Shown: piece after piece, positions 46,073 through 54,727 of the stretch
Layout of the letters: each line of letters begins with the position of its first letter
How positions within the stretch are numbered: the first letter of the stretch is position 1
Source: Microbispora catharanthi
GTDB lineage: Bacteria; Actinomycetota; Actinomycetes; Streptosporangiales; Streptosporangiaceae
Direction: 5' to 3'
Length of the DNA: 64,000 nucleotides
Assembly (NCBI RefSeq): GCF_006334915.2
Contig: NZ_VDMA02000003.1
Coordinates: 248,001-312,000 of the forward strand
Notes under the pieces: generated by a model
Told to the model about the DNA's origin: nothing
The model's database searches: none
The model's input: only the letters and a program-made list of their open reading frames with translations
Made by a program: the position numbers and the translations under genes

Positions 46073-46444
46073 ATGTCCGTTTCCCTCAATCCCGTCAACA
46101 TCGCCGACAAGCTCTCCCAGATCGACGAGTTGTGGACGCAGAAGAAGATCGCCGGGCTCAACGACTACGAGATCAAGCTCGCCAAGCTGAAGGGAGAGTT
46201 CGTCTGGCACACCCACCCGGAGACCGACGAGCTGTTCGTGGTCATCAGCGGCCGGCTCACCATCCAGCTCCGGGAAGGGGACGTCGTCCTCGAACCCGGC
46301 GAACTCTACGTGGTGCCCCGTGGTGTCGAGCACTGCCCGGTGGCCGAGGAGGAAACGGCCATCATGCTGGTGGAGCCGGTCGGCACGCTCAACACGGGTG
46401 ACACGGGAGGCCCGATGACCAAAGCCGCCGAACTCCTCGAGTAG
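46073..46444 (+). CDS. Cupin-domain protein
   Basis: Encodes 123 residues from ATG 46073, with AGAGG nine bases upstream. A single cupin fold is clear: motif 1 FVWHTHPETDELFVVISG (residues about 44-61), giving two His and one Glu, and motif 2 ELYVVPRGVEHCPVAEE (about 77-93) with the third His. These residues can bind a metal. It could be a small dioxygenase, isomerase or sensor. The divergent AraC gene suggests joint regulation. Confidence 0.9.
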   Translation: MSVSLNPVNIADKLSQIDELWTQKKIAGLNDYEIKLAKLKGEFVWHTHPETDELFVVISGRLTIQLREGDVVLEPGELYVVPRGVEHCPVAEEETAIMLVEPVGTLNTGDTGGPMTKAAELLE

Positions 46445-46522
46445 TGAGAGCTCCACTGGTCCCCATGCGGGGGCATGACGAGCCGGCCGCGGCGTGCCCT
46501 ACGGATGTCGAACGGCGGCGAA

Positions 46523-46861
46523 TCAGGCGCTGGAGAACCTCTTCGCGAAGTCCCGGGCCCATCGCGCGGCCTCCGCCCCCTGGTCGCCGGTGACGGGCGA
46601 CCCGGGCATCCGGCTCAGACGCTCCACCTGCTCGGCGTAGCGCAGGTACTCCCGGTGAGCGTGTTCCCGGCAGGCGAGGCAGGTGACGCTTTCCGGGCGG
46701 GTCGCGGTCATCGCGTAGGGCACCCGGAGCCCGCAACCGGTGGTGACGACATCCGGCGCGTCGGGCGCGCGCCCTGACGACGACGCGATCAGATTGCGGT
46801 AGGCGGCACCGGCCCGCATCACCTTCTGCTCGACATGGATGTGCGGATCGGTCTCGCCCAT
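46523..46861 (-). CDS. Small Cys-containing protein, possible zinc ribbon
   Basis: Encodes 112 residues. Cys residues near 43 (TTGCGLRVPY) and 62/65 (VTCLACREHAH) give a C-x18-C-x2-C pattern with nearby His, as in small actinobacterial zinc-ribbon proteins. The rest is helical and basic/acidic mixed. No family was named. It is 35 bp after the SseB-like gene on the same strand, so it is probably the last gene of the operon that starts at 50060. Confidence 0.65.
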   Translation of the reverse strand: MGETDPHIHVEQKVMRAGAAYRNLIASSSGRAPDAPDVVTTGCGLRVPYAMTATRPESVTCLACREHAHREYLRYAEQVERLSRMPGSPVTGDQGAEAARWARDFAKRFSSA

Positions 46862-46896
46862 CTGCGTCCGCTCCTTCGATGCGAGTCGTCCCGGAA

Positions 46897-48168
46897 TCAG
46901 ACTAGATCGTCGATTCCCAGGTCGAGAGGCTCGGCGTGCTCATGTGGCCCGCTCACCTCGGCGCGGGCCACCCAGCGCCGGTGGACGCCCCGCTCGATCC
47001 GCTCCATGCCGAGCGCCCGCGCGACCGGCAGCCGCCCGCCGGTGTATTCGAGCAGCAGCTCGCCTTCGCGCTCGTCCCGTACGAGACAGGGGGCGCCGTG
47101 CCACTCGCACATCCGCGTGACGTGGAGGACGGCCTCGCACTCCTCGGCGGGCACCGACCGGGCGAAGCGGCCCGGAGCCCGCTCCTCGAACCCGTCGGCC
47201 GGTCCGTCGCCGAGCAGCCGGATCAGCAGCCCGTCGTGTCCCGGATCCGGATTAGCCGGATACTCGGCTCCTCGCCAGCGCACCCGGTAGGAGCTCGCCG
47301 GGGCCTGCGCCGGGTGCTCGCCGGGCAGCCAGCGGCCGAGGTCGCCGTCGTAGACCGCGCGTACGACCTCGGTCCCGGTCGCGGTCAGTTCGACGATCTC
47401 GGAGCCGTGCGGCAGCCGTACGGCGTCCACCTTGTACTCGCGGACCAGGGAGTCGACGTTCGGCGCGAGGCCCATGCCGACGAACGGCGGCTCCTCGATG
47501 ACCCAGCCCGCCACCGCCGCCATGCCCGCCTCGTCGGTCCCGCCGTACGGCGTGCGGTAGAGGTTCAGCCCGACCGTGCGCCACCGGAGCAGGAACAGCG
47601 AGCCCTCACCACTGATCAGACCGTCGTCGGCGCCCCGGCCGAGTGCGTCGGCGAGCACGGCCGGCGTCGCCACGTGCGCGACGTCGAGGGCGTGGTGGCA
47701 GTAGCCGGAGACGCGCGACTCCCCCTCGCCGAGATGGGTCCGCAGGTCGTGCGGCGTGAGCGGCTTCTGCACGACCGGCAGGGCGGGCTCGGGCTCCGCC
47801 CTGCGGTCCTGGGCGAGGGTGGGGACCGCGAGCCTGGCGACGGTCCCCGGTTCGAGCAGGAACCGCACCGGCAGGCCGGGGTTGACGGCGAGGCCCCACC
47901 GGGGATCGGGCCAGCCGGCGGCCAGCTCGACCAGCGAGGTGACCCTGACCCGCGACAGTCCCGTGGCCGCCCGCATCGCCTCGACCGACGTGTAGGCGGG
48001 CAGCCACACCCGGTCGGGCGCGGTGATCGTCGGCCAGGCGGCGTCGCCGTCCGGCGGCGCGGGCAGCGCCAGCTCGGTGTCCCTGAGCATGCCCAGGCAG
48101 ACCCCGAGGTCACCCGCCTCGTACGCCGCCCCGAGCCGCCGTTCGAACACGCTCGCGGTCCACTCCAT
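46897..48168 (-). CDS. SseB-like domain protein
   Basis: Encodes 423 residues from ATG 48168, which overlaps the stop of the preceding gene (ATGA); a longer in-frame reading is rejected. The N-terminal 115 or so residues, including LGMLRDTELALPAPPDGDAA, AYTSVEAMRAATG and GLAVNPGLPVRFLLEPG, resemble the SseB N-terminal domain that occurs in actinobacterial secretion-associated proteins. The rest is not recognised. No signal peptide or membrane segment is evident. Its operon context with WXG-like genes suggests a cytoplasmic accessory role in T7SS. Confidence 0.72.
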   Translation of the reverse strand: MEWTASVFERRLGAAYEAGDLGVCLGMLRDTELALPAPPDGDAAWPTITAPDRVWLPAYTSVEAMRAATGLSRVRVTSLVELAAGWPDPRWGLAVNPGLPVRFLLEPGTVARLAVPTLAQDRRAEPEPALPVVQKPLTPHDLRTHLGEGESRVSGYCHHALDVAHVATPAVLADALGRGADDGLISGEGSLFLLRWRTVGLNLYRTPYGGTDEAGMAAVAGWVIEEPPFVGMGLAPNVDSLVREYKVDAVRLPHGSEIVELTATGTEVVRAVYDGDLGRWLPGEHPAQAPASSYRVRWRGAEYPANPDPGHDGLLIRLLGDGPADGFEERAPGRFARSVPAEECEAVLHVTRMCEWHGAPCLVRDEREGELLLEYTGGRLPVARALGMERIERGVHRRWVARAEVSGPHEHAEPLDLGIDDLV

Positions 48169-48938
48169 CAGAGGGACATCGGAGGCATGAAGGACGGCGT
48201 CTTCGGCATGTCGTTCACATCGGGAAGGGGATCGGTGAGACCGCCGGTGGTCCCGTCGAAGGCGACCTTGGCCTTGGTGAAGTCGGGCGCCTGCATCGTG
48301 ACGGCCTGCATGCCGGGGAGCTTCTGCTGCGTGCCGGCGAAGAGGTAGGTGACTCCCGTGAAGATGGCGGCGACCTTCCAGCTCACCTTCCCCAGGGCCG
48401 CGAACACTCTCTGCGCGACCCTCGACAGGGAGGCCATCGCCCCTGTCACAACGGGCTGGATCGCGGCCATCGCGAGCGGGTTGGCCCTGGAAGCGGCGCT
48501 GGCGCTCGCCAGCGTCATCGCCGCCCCGCCGATCGACAGCGAGATGTAACTCGCGACCGTATAGAGCTGAGCCGCGGAGTCGAGGCTGTCGCCGACGCCC
48601 TTCATGCCCCTGTCCAGCCCGTCGAGCTGGCTGTCCAGCTCGGTGAACTTCTGCTTGACCGCGGTCAGCATCCGCCCCTTCAGATGGTCGTTCGACTCGA
48701 GCGCGGTGAGCTGTCCGTGCAGATCCTTGCGCAGCTGCCCGATGTCGGCGGGCGGCTGGCCGTCCTCGCCGCCCTCGTTGCGCCACTCGCGCGCGCCCCG
48801 CGACATGGAGTCGGGATCGGCGATCATCGTGGCGAGCAGCCCCGCCAGCGTCAGCGCGCTCGGCTCAAGCATCGCGGCCGAGGCCGCCAGGCCGGCGCCG
48901 GTGATGAAATTGCTCCGGGCGCTCCAGATGTCCACCAT
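48168..48938 (-). CDS. T7SS-associated membrane-interacting protein with WXG-like helices
   Basis: Encodes 256 residues. Long amphipathic helices occupy residues about 60-130. Three hydrophobic Gly/Ala-rich stretches follow: SYISLSIGGAAMTLASASAA near 130-150, a second near 155-170, and VSWKVAAIFTGVTYLFAG near 186-203. The N-terminus also contains two short hydrophobic stretches. The C-terminus is Pro/Met-rich. No signal peptide. It lies 3 nt after the Gly-rich substrate gene and overlaps the SseB-like gene, so it belongs to that operon. It may be exported or sit at the membrane; the family is not named. Confidence 0.65.
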   Translation of the reverse strand: MVDIWSARSNFITGAGLAASAAMLEPSALTLAGLLATMIADPDSMSRGAREWRNEGGEDGQPPADIGQLRKDLHGQLTALESNDHLKGRMLTAVKQKFTELDSQLDGLDRGMKGVGDSLDSAAQLYTVASYISLSIGGAAMTLASASAASRANPLAMAAIQPVVTGAMASLSRVAQRVFAALGKVSWKVAAIFTGVTYLFAGTQQKLPGMQAVTMQAPDFTKAKVAFDGTTGGLTDPLPDVNDMPKTPSFMPPMSL

Positions 48939-48941
48939 GGC

Positions 48942-50060
48942 CTAGATCTCCTCGTGCATCCCGAGGACGGGGGGCGCCACGTCCTCGTCGCCGAACCAGG
49001 TGCTCTCGTCCTCCGGCACCGCCGGGCCCCGCGCGCGTTCCTTGCCGTCGTCGTTGCTCCCCGCACCCGCGCCCGCCATCGGGGCGTACGGCATGCCGGC
49101 CATCCCGCCGGTCCCCACGCCGCCGCGGCCGGCGGTCCCGTAGCCGGCGGCCCCGCCCGTGCCGGAGGCGCCGGAGCCGTACCCGCCGGTGCCGGTGCCG
49201 CCGGTGCCGGGCCAGTTCCCCGTGGTGTGGTCGCCCGGGCCGTATCCGGTCGTACCGAGGTTGGGGACCGTCGGGACGGACGCGGGGTTCGGGTTGTAGG
49301 CCGAGAGAGCGGTGCCGCCGGGACCGGTCGGGTTCTGGGTGCCGAGTCCGTTCTGGCCGAGCCCGTCGAGGCCGGTCCGGCCGAGCCCGGCGCCGTTCGG
49401 GTCGAGACCACCGCCGCCGCCCACGCCGGTGCCGTTCGGGTCGAGGCCGTTGCCGGGCAGGCCGCCGTCGCTCCCGCCAGGACCGGGCAGCGTGCCCGTG
49501 TCCGGCAGGTCCGGGTGCTTCAGGCTGTCGTCGAGGTCGGTGCCCAGCTTGTCCTTCGGGAGCTTCCAGTCGTTCCCGAGGTCGGAACCGGCGCCGACCT
49601 TCGGCACCCCGCCGCCGAGTCCCAGCTTCTTGGGGTCGAACCCGGGGCCCTTCGGTCCGCCCGGCACGTCGACCTTCCCGTGGCCGCCGGAGCTCTGCTT
49701 CTCGGCTTCCTTGGCGTTCTCGACGGCCTGGTCGAGTGCTGACTTCCAGGACTCCAGGACCTCTTTGCCCTTCGCCACCGCGTCGGCCGTCTGGTTCCGC
49801 AGCTGGCTGTGCACGCCGTTCAGGCCGCCGCCGATCACACCGAAGGTCAGCATCGGAAGGTGGATGTTCTTGATCCGGCCACTCGTGTCCGCCAGGACCT
49901 GCCCCCGGCCGGCCACGTCGTTGCCGAACTTCGTGACCTCGTTGTAGTCCATCTTGAACTCGGGGTCGGTCAGGCGCGGGTCCACGGCTCCGCCGCCCGC
50001 TCCCATCGAGGTCGCGAGGCCGGCGAAAGGATTCGTCGCGCCCCCACTCGTATCGGTCAC
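48942..50060 (-). CDS. Gly-rich WXG100-like putative T7SS substrate
   Basis: Encodes 372 residues from GTG 50060, preceded by GGAGG at ideal spacing; an upstream ATG would add 13. Residues about 40-125 form a helical hairpin-like region (ESWKSALDQAVENAKEAEKQ near 106-125) like PPE/EspB-type proteins. The rest is Gly/Pro/Asn-rich with repeats such as GLDPNGTG. The end carries MPYAPMAGAGAG, then an acidic STWFGDEDVAPPVLG tail, a pattern shared by many actinobacterial T7SS-linked proteins. It leads a four-gene minus-strand operon and diverges from the EsxB/EsxA-like operon. Confidence 0.78.
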   Translation of the reverse strand: MTDTSGGATNPFAGLATSMGAGGGAVDPRLTDPEFKMDYNEVTKFGNDVAGRGQVLADTSGRIKNIHLPMLTFGVIGGGLNGVHSQLRNQTADAVAKGKEVLESWKSALDQAVENAKEAEKQSSGGHGKVDVPGGPKGPGFDPKKLGLGGGVPKVGAGSDLGNDWKLPKDKLGTDLDDSLKHPDLPDTGTLPGPGGSDGGLPGNGLDPNGTGVGGGGGLDPNGAGLGRTGLDGLGQNGLGTQNPTGPGGTALSAYNPNPASVPTVPNLGTTGYGPGDHTTGNWPGTGGTGTGGYGSGASGTGGAAGYGTAGRGGVGTGGMAGMPYAPMAGAGAGSNDDGKERARGPAVPEDESTWFGDEDVAPPVLGMHEEI

Positions 50061-50251
50061 AGCACCCTCCAGCCGATTCCCGGCAGATTGCGTTTTCAAC
50101 TACTTACGGCCGAGTCACCACAAAGCTCGCAAATCGTACAAATCCCCTAACCGGCCGTCTGACAAAACCGCAAGAGACGTGACAAAATCTTAATCTCGGA
50201 CAGCCCCGGCATGCCCCCCGCTGATCCATTACTGTGACTTTTGGGTCATCA

Positions 50252-50270
50252 CCCGACCCTCCTGGTCGGG
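50252..50270 (+). promoter_or_regulatory. Hairpin in the leader of the Esx operon
   Basis: A 7-bp perfect stem CCCGACC/GGTCGGG with a 5-base loop CTCCT ends 20 bp before the GGAGGTGA ribosome-binding site of the first WXG100 gene. It might protect the transcript 5' end or modulate translation of these abundant small proteins; no regulator is implied. Confidence 0.45.
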
Positions 50271-50299
50271 GGAATTCGACAGGATCAGTGGAGGTGACC

Positions 50300-50650
50300 A
50301 TGTCGCACTCTGGCGCAAGCCAGGCCCAAGTGAGCCGGCACGACCTGGACGAGGCGATCACCTGGATCGGCGACGCGGCCGAGAACATCCGCGGCATCCA
50401 GCGCTACCTGGACGGCGCCGGCGAGAACCTCAAGGTCCACTGGCAGGGTGAGTCGCACCACGCGTTCAACAAGGTGCACCTGCTGTGGCACGAGCGCATG
50501 GACGTCATCCTGGGCAGCCTGCAGACCCTCGCGGAGAGCATCAGGGCGAACAACAAGAACTACGCCGAGTTCAACGCGCAGGCGACCGCCGAGATCAACA
50601 AGATCGAGGCGCTCATCAACCAGGCCCCGCCCGCCTCGTACAGCCGCTGA
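50300..50650 (+). CDS. WXG100 family protein (EsxB-like)
   Basis: Encodes 116 residues. ATG 50300 follows GGAGGTGA, the best ribosome-binding site in the region. Two amphipathic helices flank a central W-Q-G at residues 48-50 (VHWQGES); a second W-I-G lies at 22-24. It forms a pair with the next gene, 39 bp downstream, in the usual esxB-esxA arrangement, so an exported heterodimer is likely. The C-terminus is AINQAPPASYSR-like, with a Tyr close to the end. Confidence 0.92.
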   Translation: MSHSGASQAQVSRHDLDEAITWIGDAAENIRGIQRYLDGAGENLKVHWQGESHHAFNKVHLLWHERMDVILGSLQTLAESIRANNKNYAEFNAQATAEINKIEALINQAPPASYSR

Positions 50651-50689
50651 GACCGAGACGACCACCAGGAACGGACGGAGAGCGCGACG

Positions 50690-50989
50690 GTGGACTTCGA
50701 CATCACAAAGGTCAACTTCAGCGGTCTCGACACCGGCGAGACCGAGTTCCAGAACGCCTTCAACAGGCTGGTCACGGAGCTGGAGAACCTCGAGAACAAG
50801 CTCAACACCAAGACCGCGATCTGGCAGGGCAGCGCCAAGGACGCCTACGACCAGACCAGGCGGATCTGGCAGCAGGAGGCCAAGGGCCTGTCGGACATCG
50901 TGTCCCTGCTGGCCAAGAACATCAACATCACCAACATGAACATGCAGGACGTGGAGCGGATCAACGCCGCCATGTTCGACGGCAAGTAG
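50690..50989 (+). CDS. WXG100 family protein (EsxA-like)
   Basis: Encodes 99 residues from GTG 50690. The W-Q-G turn is at residues 45-47 (AIWQGSAKDAY), and the heptad pattern of both helices is clear (LVTELENLENKL before the turn). Length and order match the second member of an Esx pair. It should dimerise with the product of the gene 39 bp upstream. Confidence 0.92.
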   Translation: MDFDITKVNFSGLDTGETEFQNAFNRLVTELENLENKLNTKTAIWQGSAKDAYDQTRRIWQQEAKGLSDIVSLLAKNINITNMNMQDVERINAAMFDGK

Positions 50990-51071
50990 AGCGGACGTCC
51001 GACGGTACGGCCGGCGGCACCGGCGATTTCTCCGCCGGCGCCGTCCTCGGCCGTGAACGGGAGGGTGACGC

Positions 51072-51428
51072 ATGTCCGGAGGCGTAGAGGTCAGCCGTAC
51101 GGCCCTCAGGAACGCCCGCAAGGACTTCGAGGAGGCGCTCGAGCTGCTGGCGCCAGGCGGGTCCAAGCGCGAGGTGACGCCGGTCGCCTTCGCCGAGGGC
51201 GGCGCGGTGAAGAAGCTGATCTCGCAGCGTGACGCGGTCGGCGGGTTCTGGCCCGCGGCCATCGGTTTCCACACGAGTCTGACCAGTGCCGAGGGCGCGG
51301 TCACCGCCGTCTACGCGGAGATCGCCGCAACCCTGGGCATCGCCGCCGAGCGTCTGGAGCTGGCGATCAGGAACCTCGACGCCGGCGAGCAGGCGGGCGT
51401 GCAGCAGGCCGGCACGGCGGAGGTCTAG
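51072..51428 (+). CDS. Small helical protein of the Esx operon
   Basis: Encodes 118 residues, largely helical, with no Cys. The sequence has a W-P rather than W-x-G turn (GGFWPAAIGFH, near residues 58-68) followed by a long helix, so it may be a diverged WXG100-like protein. It lies between the Esx pair and the Gly-rich substrate gene on the same strand and is probably cotranscribed. No firm function. Confidence 0.7.
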   Translation: MSGGVEVSRTALRNARKDFEEALELLAPGGSKREVTPVAFAEGGAVKKLISQRDAVGGFWPAAIGFHTSLTSAEGAVTAVYAEIAATLGIAAERLELAIRNLDAGEQAGVQQAGTAEV

Positions 51429-51459
51429 CCGTTTTACGGGGAGCGGTTAAGGAGGCGTC

Positions 51460-52899
51460 TTGGCCGAGAGGAAGATGCCGATCAGGGCGGCGTTCGACGC
51501 GTCCGACCCGGGCGTCGTCATGTTGGACACCCTGCGCACCGCGCTCGGGAAGACCGACCCCGAGCTGATCAGAGCGGCGTCGGGTGAGTTCAAGGGTGTG
51601 CACGAGAAGCTGAAGTCCGTGGTCGACACCCTCGACAGGCATCTGGACGCGCTCGACAAGCACTGGACCACGGGCGACGACGCCAAGCAGGTGAAAGAGC
51701 AGCTCCGCCGGCTCAGGACCTCCACGGTCGCGGCGATGAACGCGATCGTGGAGACCTCCCTCCCCGGCGGCCGTGCCGGACCGCCCTCGACACCGGGCGG
51801 CGTGGTCCCCGCGCTGGACGTGTACGCCAGCTCACTCAACCAGTTCCGGGGCGAGAACGTCCCGAAGCCCACCAAGAGCGACGTCGACTGGTACGACGCC
51901 GCCCTGGAGGCCGGGGCGGTCGGCGCCGCGGGCGGCGCGATCGCCGGGTCTCCCTTCGCGGGCATCGGGGCGGTCCCCGGCGCGGTCATCGGCGGCGTGG
52001 GCGGGTTCATCGTCGGCGGCATCGGCGGCGCGATCGGCTCGGTCTTCGGCGACGGTCCCTTCCTCAATCTCTTCGGGGAGTCGAAGGAGGAGAAGGACAT
52101 GAAGGCGGCCGAGGAGCATCTCAAGAAGCTCACCCAGGCGACGCAGGCCGCCAACGACCTGTTCCCCGCCTCGCTCGACACCGACGTGCCGAAGTTCGAC
52201 GTGACGCCACCCAAGTTCGACCCGATCACCGGCCCCGGGGGGAGCGTCCCGGGCGGGAACGTCCCCACCGATGTGGGCGGCCTTGGGAATCTCGGGTCGC
52301 TCGGCGACCTCGGGACCGGCCCTTCGGGCAACGTGCCCGGCTTCGACGCCGGCGGGTACGGCGGCTACCCGCCGTACGGGCTCGGTGACGGACCCGGGTC
52401 GGGGCTGGGCGGCGACGGGCCGAACGGGAACGGACTCGACGGCGGCGGATCGGACGGGACGGGCCTGAACGGGCTCGACGGCTCGGGACTCAACGGGGCG
52501 GGCCTGAACGGGACGGGCCTCGGCGGCAACGGCGGCGGGCCGAACGGCGCGGGTCAGGGCACCAGCCTGGCCGCCCACACCCCGCGGCTCGACGGACCCG
52601 GCGGCTTCGGCGGCGGTGGGCCGGGCACGGACCACGGCACCGGCTTCGGCGCCAACGGGTACGGCGGGTACGGAGCCGGAGCGGGCGGCGGCAGCGGGTC
52701 CGGGGCCGGCGGCGTCACCGGCGTGAACGCGGCGGGTCTGCGGCCCTCCGCCGGAGGCTCGATGCTGCCGGTCGCGCCGCACGGCGCGGGCAAGGGCGAG
52801 GAACGCGAGGAGCGCGAGCGGACCACCTGGTTGCTGGAGGACGAGGACTTCTTCATGAGCGACCAGCCGACCACCTCCCCCCGCATCGACAGGACATGA
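51460..52899 (+). CDS. Gly-rich T7SS substrate-like protein with glycine-zipper segment
   Basis: Encodes 479 residues. TTG 51460 follows AAGGAGG by four bases; ATG 51475 is an alternative. Residues about 40-100 hold helices with a W-T-T-G turn (KHWTTGDDAKQ near 66-76). Residues about 145-195 are a striking glycine zipper, Gly every three to four residues among Ala, Val and Ile, which could insert into membranes. Residues about 260-430 are Gly/Asn/Asp repeats. The end, LPVAPHGAGKGEEREERERT then TWLLEDEDFF, has the acidic tail seen in other T7SS-linked proteins. Likely exported; role unknown. Confidence 0.78.
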   Translation: MAERKMPIRAAFDASDPGVVMLDTLRTALGKTDPELIRAASGEFKGVHEKLKSVVDTLDRHLDALDKHWTTGDDAKQVKEQLRRLRTSTVAAMNAIVETSLPGGRAGPPSTPGGVVPALDVYASSLNQFRGENVPKPTKSDVDWYDAALEAGAVGAAGGAIAGSPFAGIGAVPGAVIGGVGGFIVGGIGGAIGSVFGDGPFLNLFGESKEEKDMKAAEEHLKKLTQATQAANDLFPASLDTDVPKFDVTPPKFDPITGPGGSVPGGNVPTDVGGLGNLGSLGDLGTGPSGNVPGFDAGGYGGYPPYGLGDGPGSGLGGDGPNGNGLDGGGSDGTGLNGLDGSGLNGAGLNGTGLGGNGGGPNGAGQGTSLAAHTPRLDGPGGFGGGGPGTDHGTGFGANGYGGYGAGAGGGSGSGAGGVTGVNAAGLRPSAGGSMLPVAPHGAGKGEEREERERTTWLLEDEDFFMSDQPTTSPRIDRT

Positions 52900-52915
52900 T
52901 CGAGAAAGGTGTGAC

Positions 52916-53341
52916 GTGACCCATGACGGGGGCGGCGGATCACCGCCGCCGAAGCTGCGGCTGCCCGAGGGCTGGCCGGGTCTCGACGGGAGCCCTGACG
53001 GCGCGGCGGGCGGGCCGTACATCGAGCACACCCGGGTCCTGCAGGTCCTCAAGGGGCTGCGGGAAGAGCTCGGGAGTCTGCGCGGTCGCGCTCCGGCGAG
53101 CATGAGCGCCACCTGGAGCGGCCCGGGCACCGCAGGTGAGGTCCAGGGCCTGACCAACGTCGGCCCGGCCGAGGCCGGCCCGTGGAACACGGCCAGATAC
53201 TTCGGGCTGAACGCCGAACAGGCCCACGAAGTGCTCAGCGGCAAGTATCAGCTGCTGATCGACCGGGTCGAGGCGCTGGTCACCGCCGTCGAGCGGGCGG
53301 TCGCCAACTACGAAAAAGGCCACAAGAGCAGCAGCGCGTGA
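52916..53341 (+). CDS. WXG100-like helical protein
   Basis: Encodes 141 residues from GTG 52916. After a Gly/Pro-rich 35-residue start, two long helices flank a W-S-G turn (SATWSGPGTAG, near residues 63-73), followed by ARYFGLNAEQAHEVLSGKYQ near 90-110. Length and turn fit the WXG100 superfamily. It lies 27 bp upstream of the 447-residue WXG gene, a likely partner. Confidence 0.78.
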   Translation: MTHDGGGGSPPPKLRLPEGWPGLDGSPDGAAGGPYIEHTRVLQVLKGLREELGSLRGRAPASMSATWSGPGTAGEVQGLTNVGPAEAGPWNTARYFGLNAEQAHEVLSGKYQLLIDRVEALVTAVERAVANYEKGHKSSSA

Positions 53342-53367
53342 GCCAGAGGGCAGGGAGATAGACCGCG

Positions 53368-54711
53368 ATGGGATCCGACTCCGGCTGGGAGCTGATCAAG
53401 ATCTACGAGACCCTGTACGGTCTCGACCCGGGCAACCTGACCCGGGAGCAGATCAAGCAGAAGCTCGACGCCGCAAAGCCGGACGACGTGAGCAGGGCCG
53501 GCCAGGCGTTCCTCGACGCCGCCGACCTGGTGGGCGGGACGATCGGCGGCAACGGCCCGTCCGAGGCCGGCATCCAGGCCGCGCTGAGCAGGACGGCCAA
53601 GGAGCTCGCCCAGGTGTGGCGCGGCCCGGCCGCGGTCGAGGTGCAGTCGGCGCTGCGCGCGCTGTACGCCACGGCGGGCGCGCTGGGTGACGCCATGGCG
53701 TCCAGCGGGGCCGCCATGTCCTGGTACGCGAGCGTGGTGAAGGAGGCGCAGGCCAACTTCCCCGCCGCCACGGACAAGAGCGGCGAGGGCGCCGGGGGCG
53801 GCACCACGGGGAGCCCGCCCGTCGATGGGGACGAGGCCGCGCGTAACCACTTCCGCAAGCTCAACGAGGACATCCAGCAGGCGAACAACGCCTTCGCCGA
53901 CGGGCTGGCCTTCGAACTGCCCGCCATCGAGCCGATGACCATCGACCTCACCCAGTCGCCGCGCATCCACCCGGGCGGCACGAACGCGCCCACGAACCAT
54001 CCCGGCGGAGTGTGGCACGGCGGCGACACCGGTTCGGGGTCCACCACGGGCGGCTCGGGTTCGACCGGCGGCCACTCGGGGTCCGGCGGCTCGGACGGGT
54101 CCGGCGGGTCGACCGGCTCCAACGGTTCGGACGGGTCGAACGGCTCCACCGGTTCGGATGGATCGCACGGTTCGGACGGCTCAGGCGGCTCGAACGGGTC
54201 CGGCGGAACCGGCGACCCCGGCACGGCGCCGCAGTCCACGGATCCCGGCGGCTCCTCGGGCAGCGGGAACGGCTCCGGCGACGGGCAGGGCACGGCTCCG
54301 CCCGTGATCGGCGCCGACGACCGGACCAGCCTGGCCAACACACACCCCATGACCACCGCCCCCGGCGGCACGAGCCCGTCCGTGCTCACCGGCACTCCCC
54401 CCGACGTGCGTACGCCCATCGGGACGGTCGGGCCCGGCACCACACTGCCGCCCGGCGGGGTGATCGGCACGTACGGCGGGCAGCGCGGCGGTTTCGGGAC
54501 CGGATTCGGCGTCGGCGGCGCCCAGGCGGGCGAGTCCGTCCTCGGCGGCCTGCGGCCCGGCCAGGCCGGCGCGGGCTCCTCCTTCATGCCCTACGCCCCG
54601 GGAGGCGCGGCCGGGTCGGAGGGCCGGGAGGAGCGCGAGCGGGAGATCTACGACCCCGAGCCGGACGTCTGGCGGGTGACGAGCACCATCAGCCCCGACC
54701 GCATCGGCTGA
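53368..54711 (+). CDS. WXG100-like protein with long Ser/Gly repeat region
   Basis: Encodes 447 residues. Residues about 35-130 form a WXG100-like hairpin with W-R-G (QVWRGPAAVEV, near 88-90). Residues about 225-290 are Ser/Gly/Asp/Asn repeats encoded by imperfect tandem DNA repeats at about 54040-54220. Residues 340-440 are Gly/Pro-rich, with MPYAPGGAAGSEGREEREREI then an acidic PDVW tail, like the other large Gly-rich proteins here. Probably an exported surface-exposed protein; the repeat length may vary between strains. Confidence 0.8.
   Translation: MGSDSGWELIKIYETLYGLDPGNLTREQIKQKLDAAKPDDVSRAGQAFLDAADLVGGTIGGNGPSEAGIQAALSRTAKELAQVWRGPAAVEVQSALRALYATAGALGDAMASSGAAMSWYASVVKEAQANFPAATDKSGEGAGGGTTGSPPVDGDEAARNHFRKLNEDIQQANNAFADGLAFELPAIEPMTIDLTQSPRIHPGGTNAPTNHPGGVWHGGDTGSGSTTGGSGSTGGHSGSGGSDGSGGSTGSNGSDGSNGSTGSDGSHGSDGSGGSNGSGGTGDPGTAPQSTDPGGSSGSGNGSGDGQGTAPPVIGADDRTSLANTHPMTTAPGGTSPSVLTGTPPDVRTPIGTVGPGTTLPPGGVIGTYGGQRGGFGTGFGVGGAQAGESVLGGLRPGQAGAGSSFMPYAPGGAAGSEGREEREREIYDPEPDVWRVTSTISPDRIG
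54040..54220 (+). repeat. Imperfect tandem repeats coding for a Ser/Gly-rich linker
   Basis: Repeats built on GGSDGS and related hexamers, for example tcggacgggtcc and tcgaacgggtcc variants, lie inside the 447-residue gene and preserve its frame. Such repeats are prone to slippage. They are not CRISPR units: no conserved repeat length and no unique spacers. Confidence 0.7.
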
Positions 54712-54727
54712 GGCCCGCCCGCGGCGG

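Noticed and set aside
54040-54220. Possible CRISPR-like array
   Set aside because: Short degenerate repeats without fixed spacers lie inside an open reading frame and code for Ser/Gly linkers.
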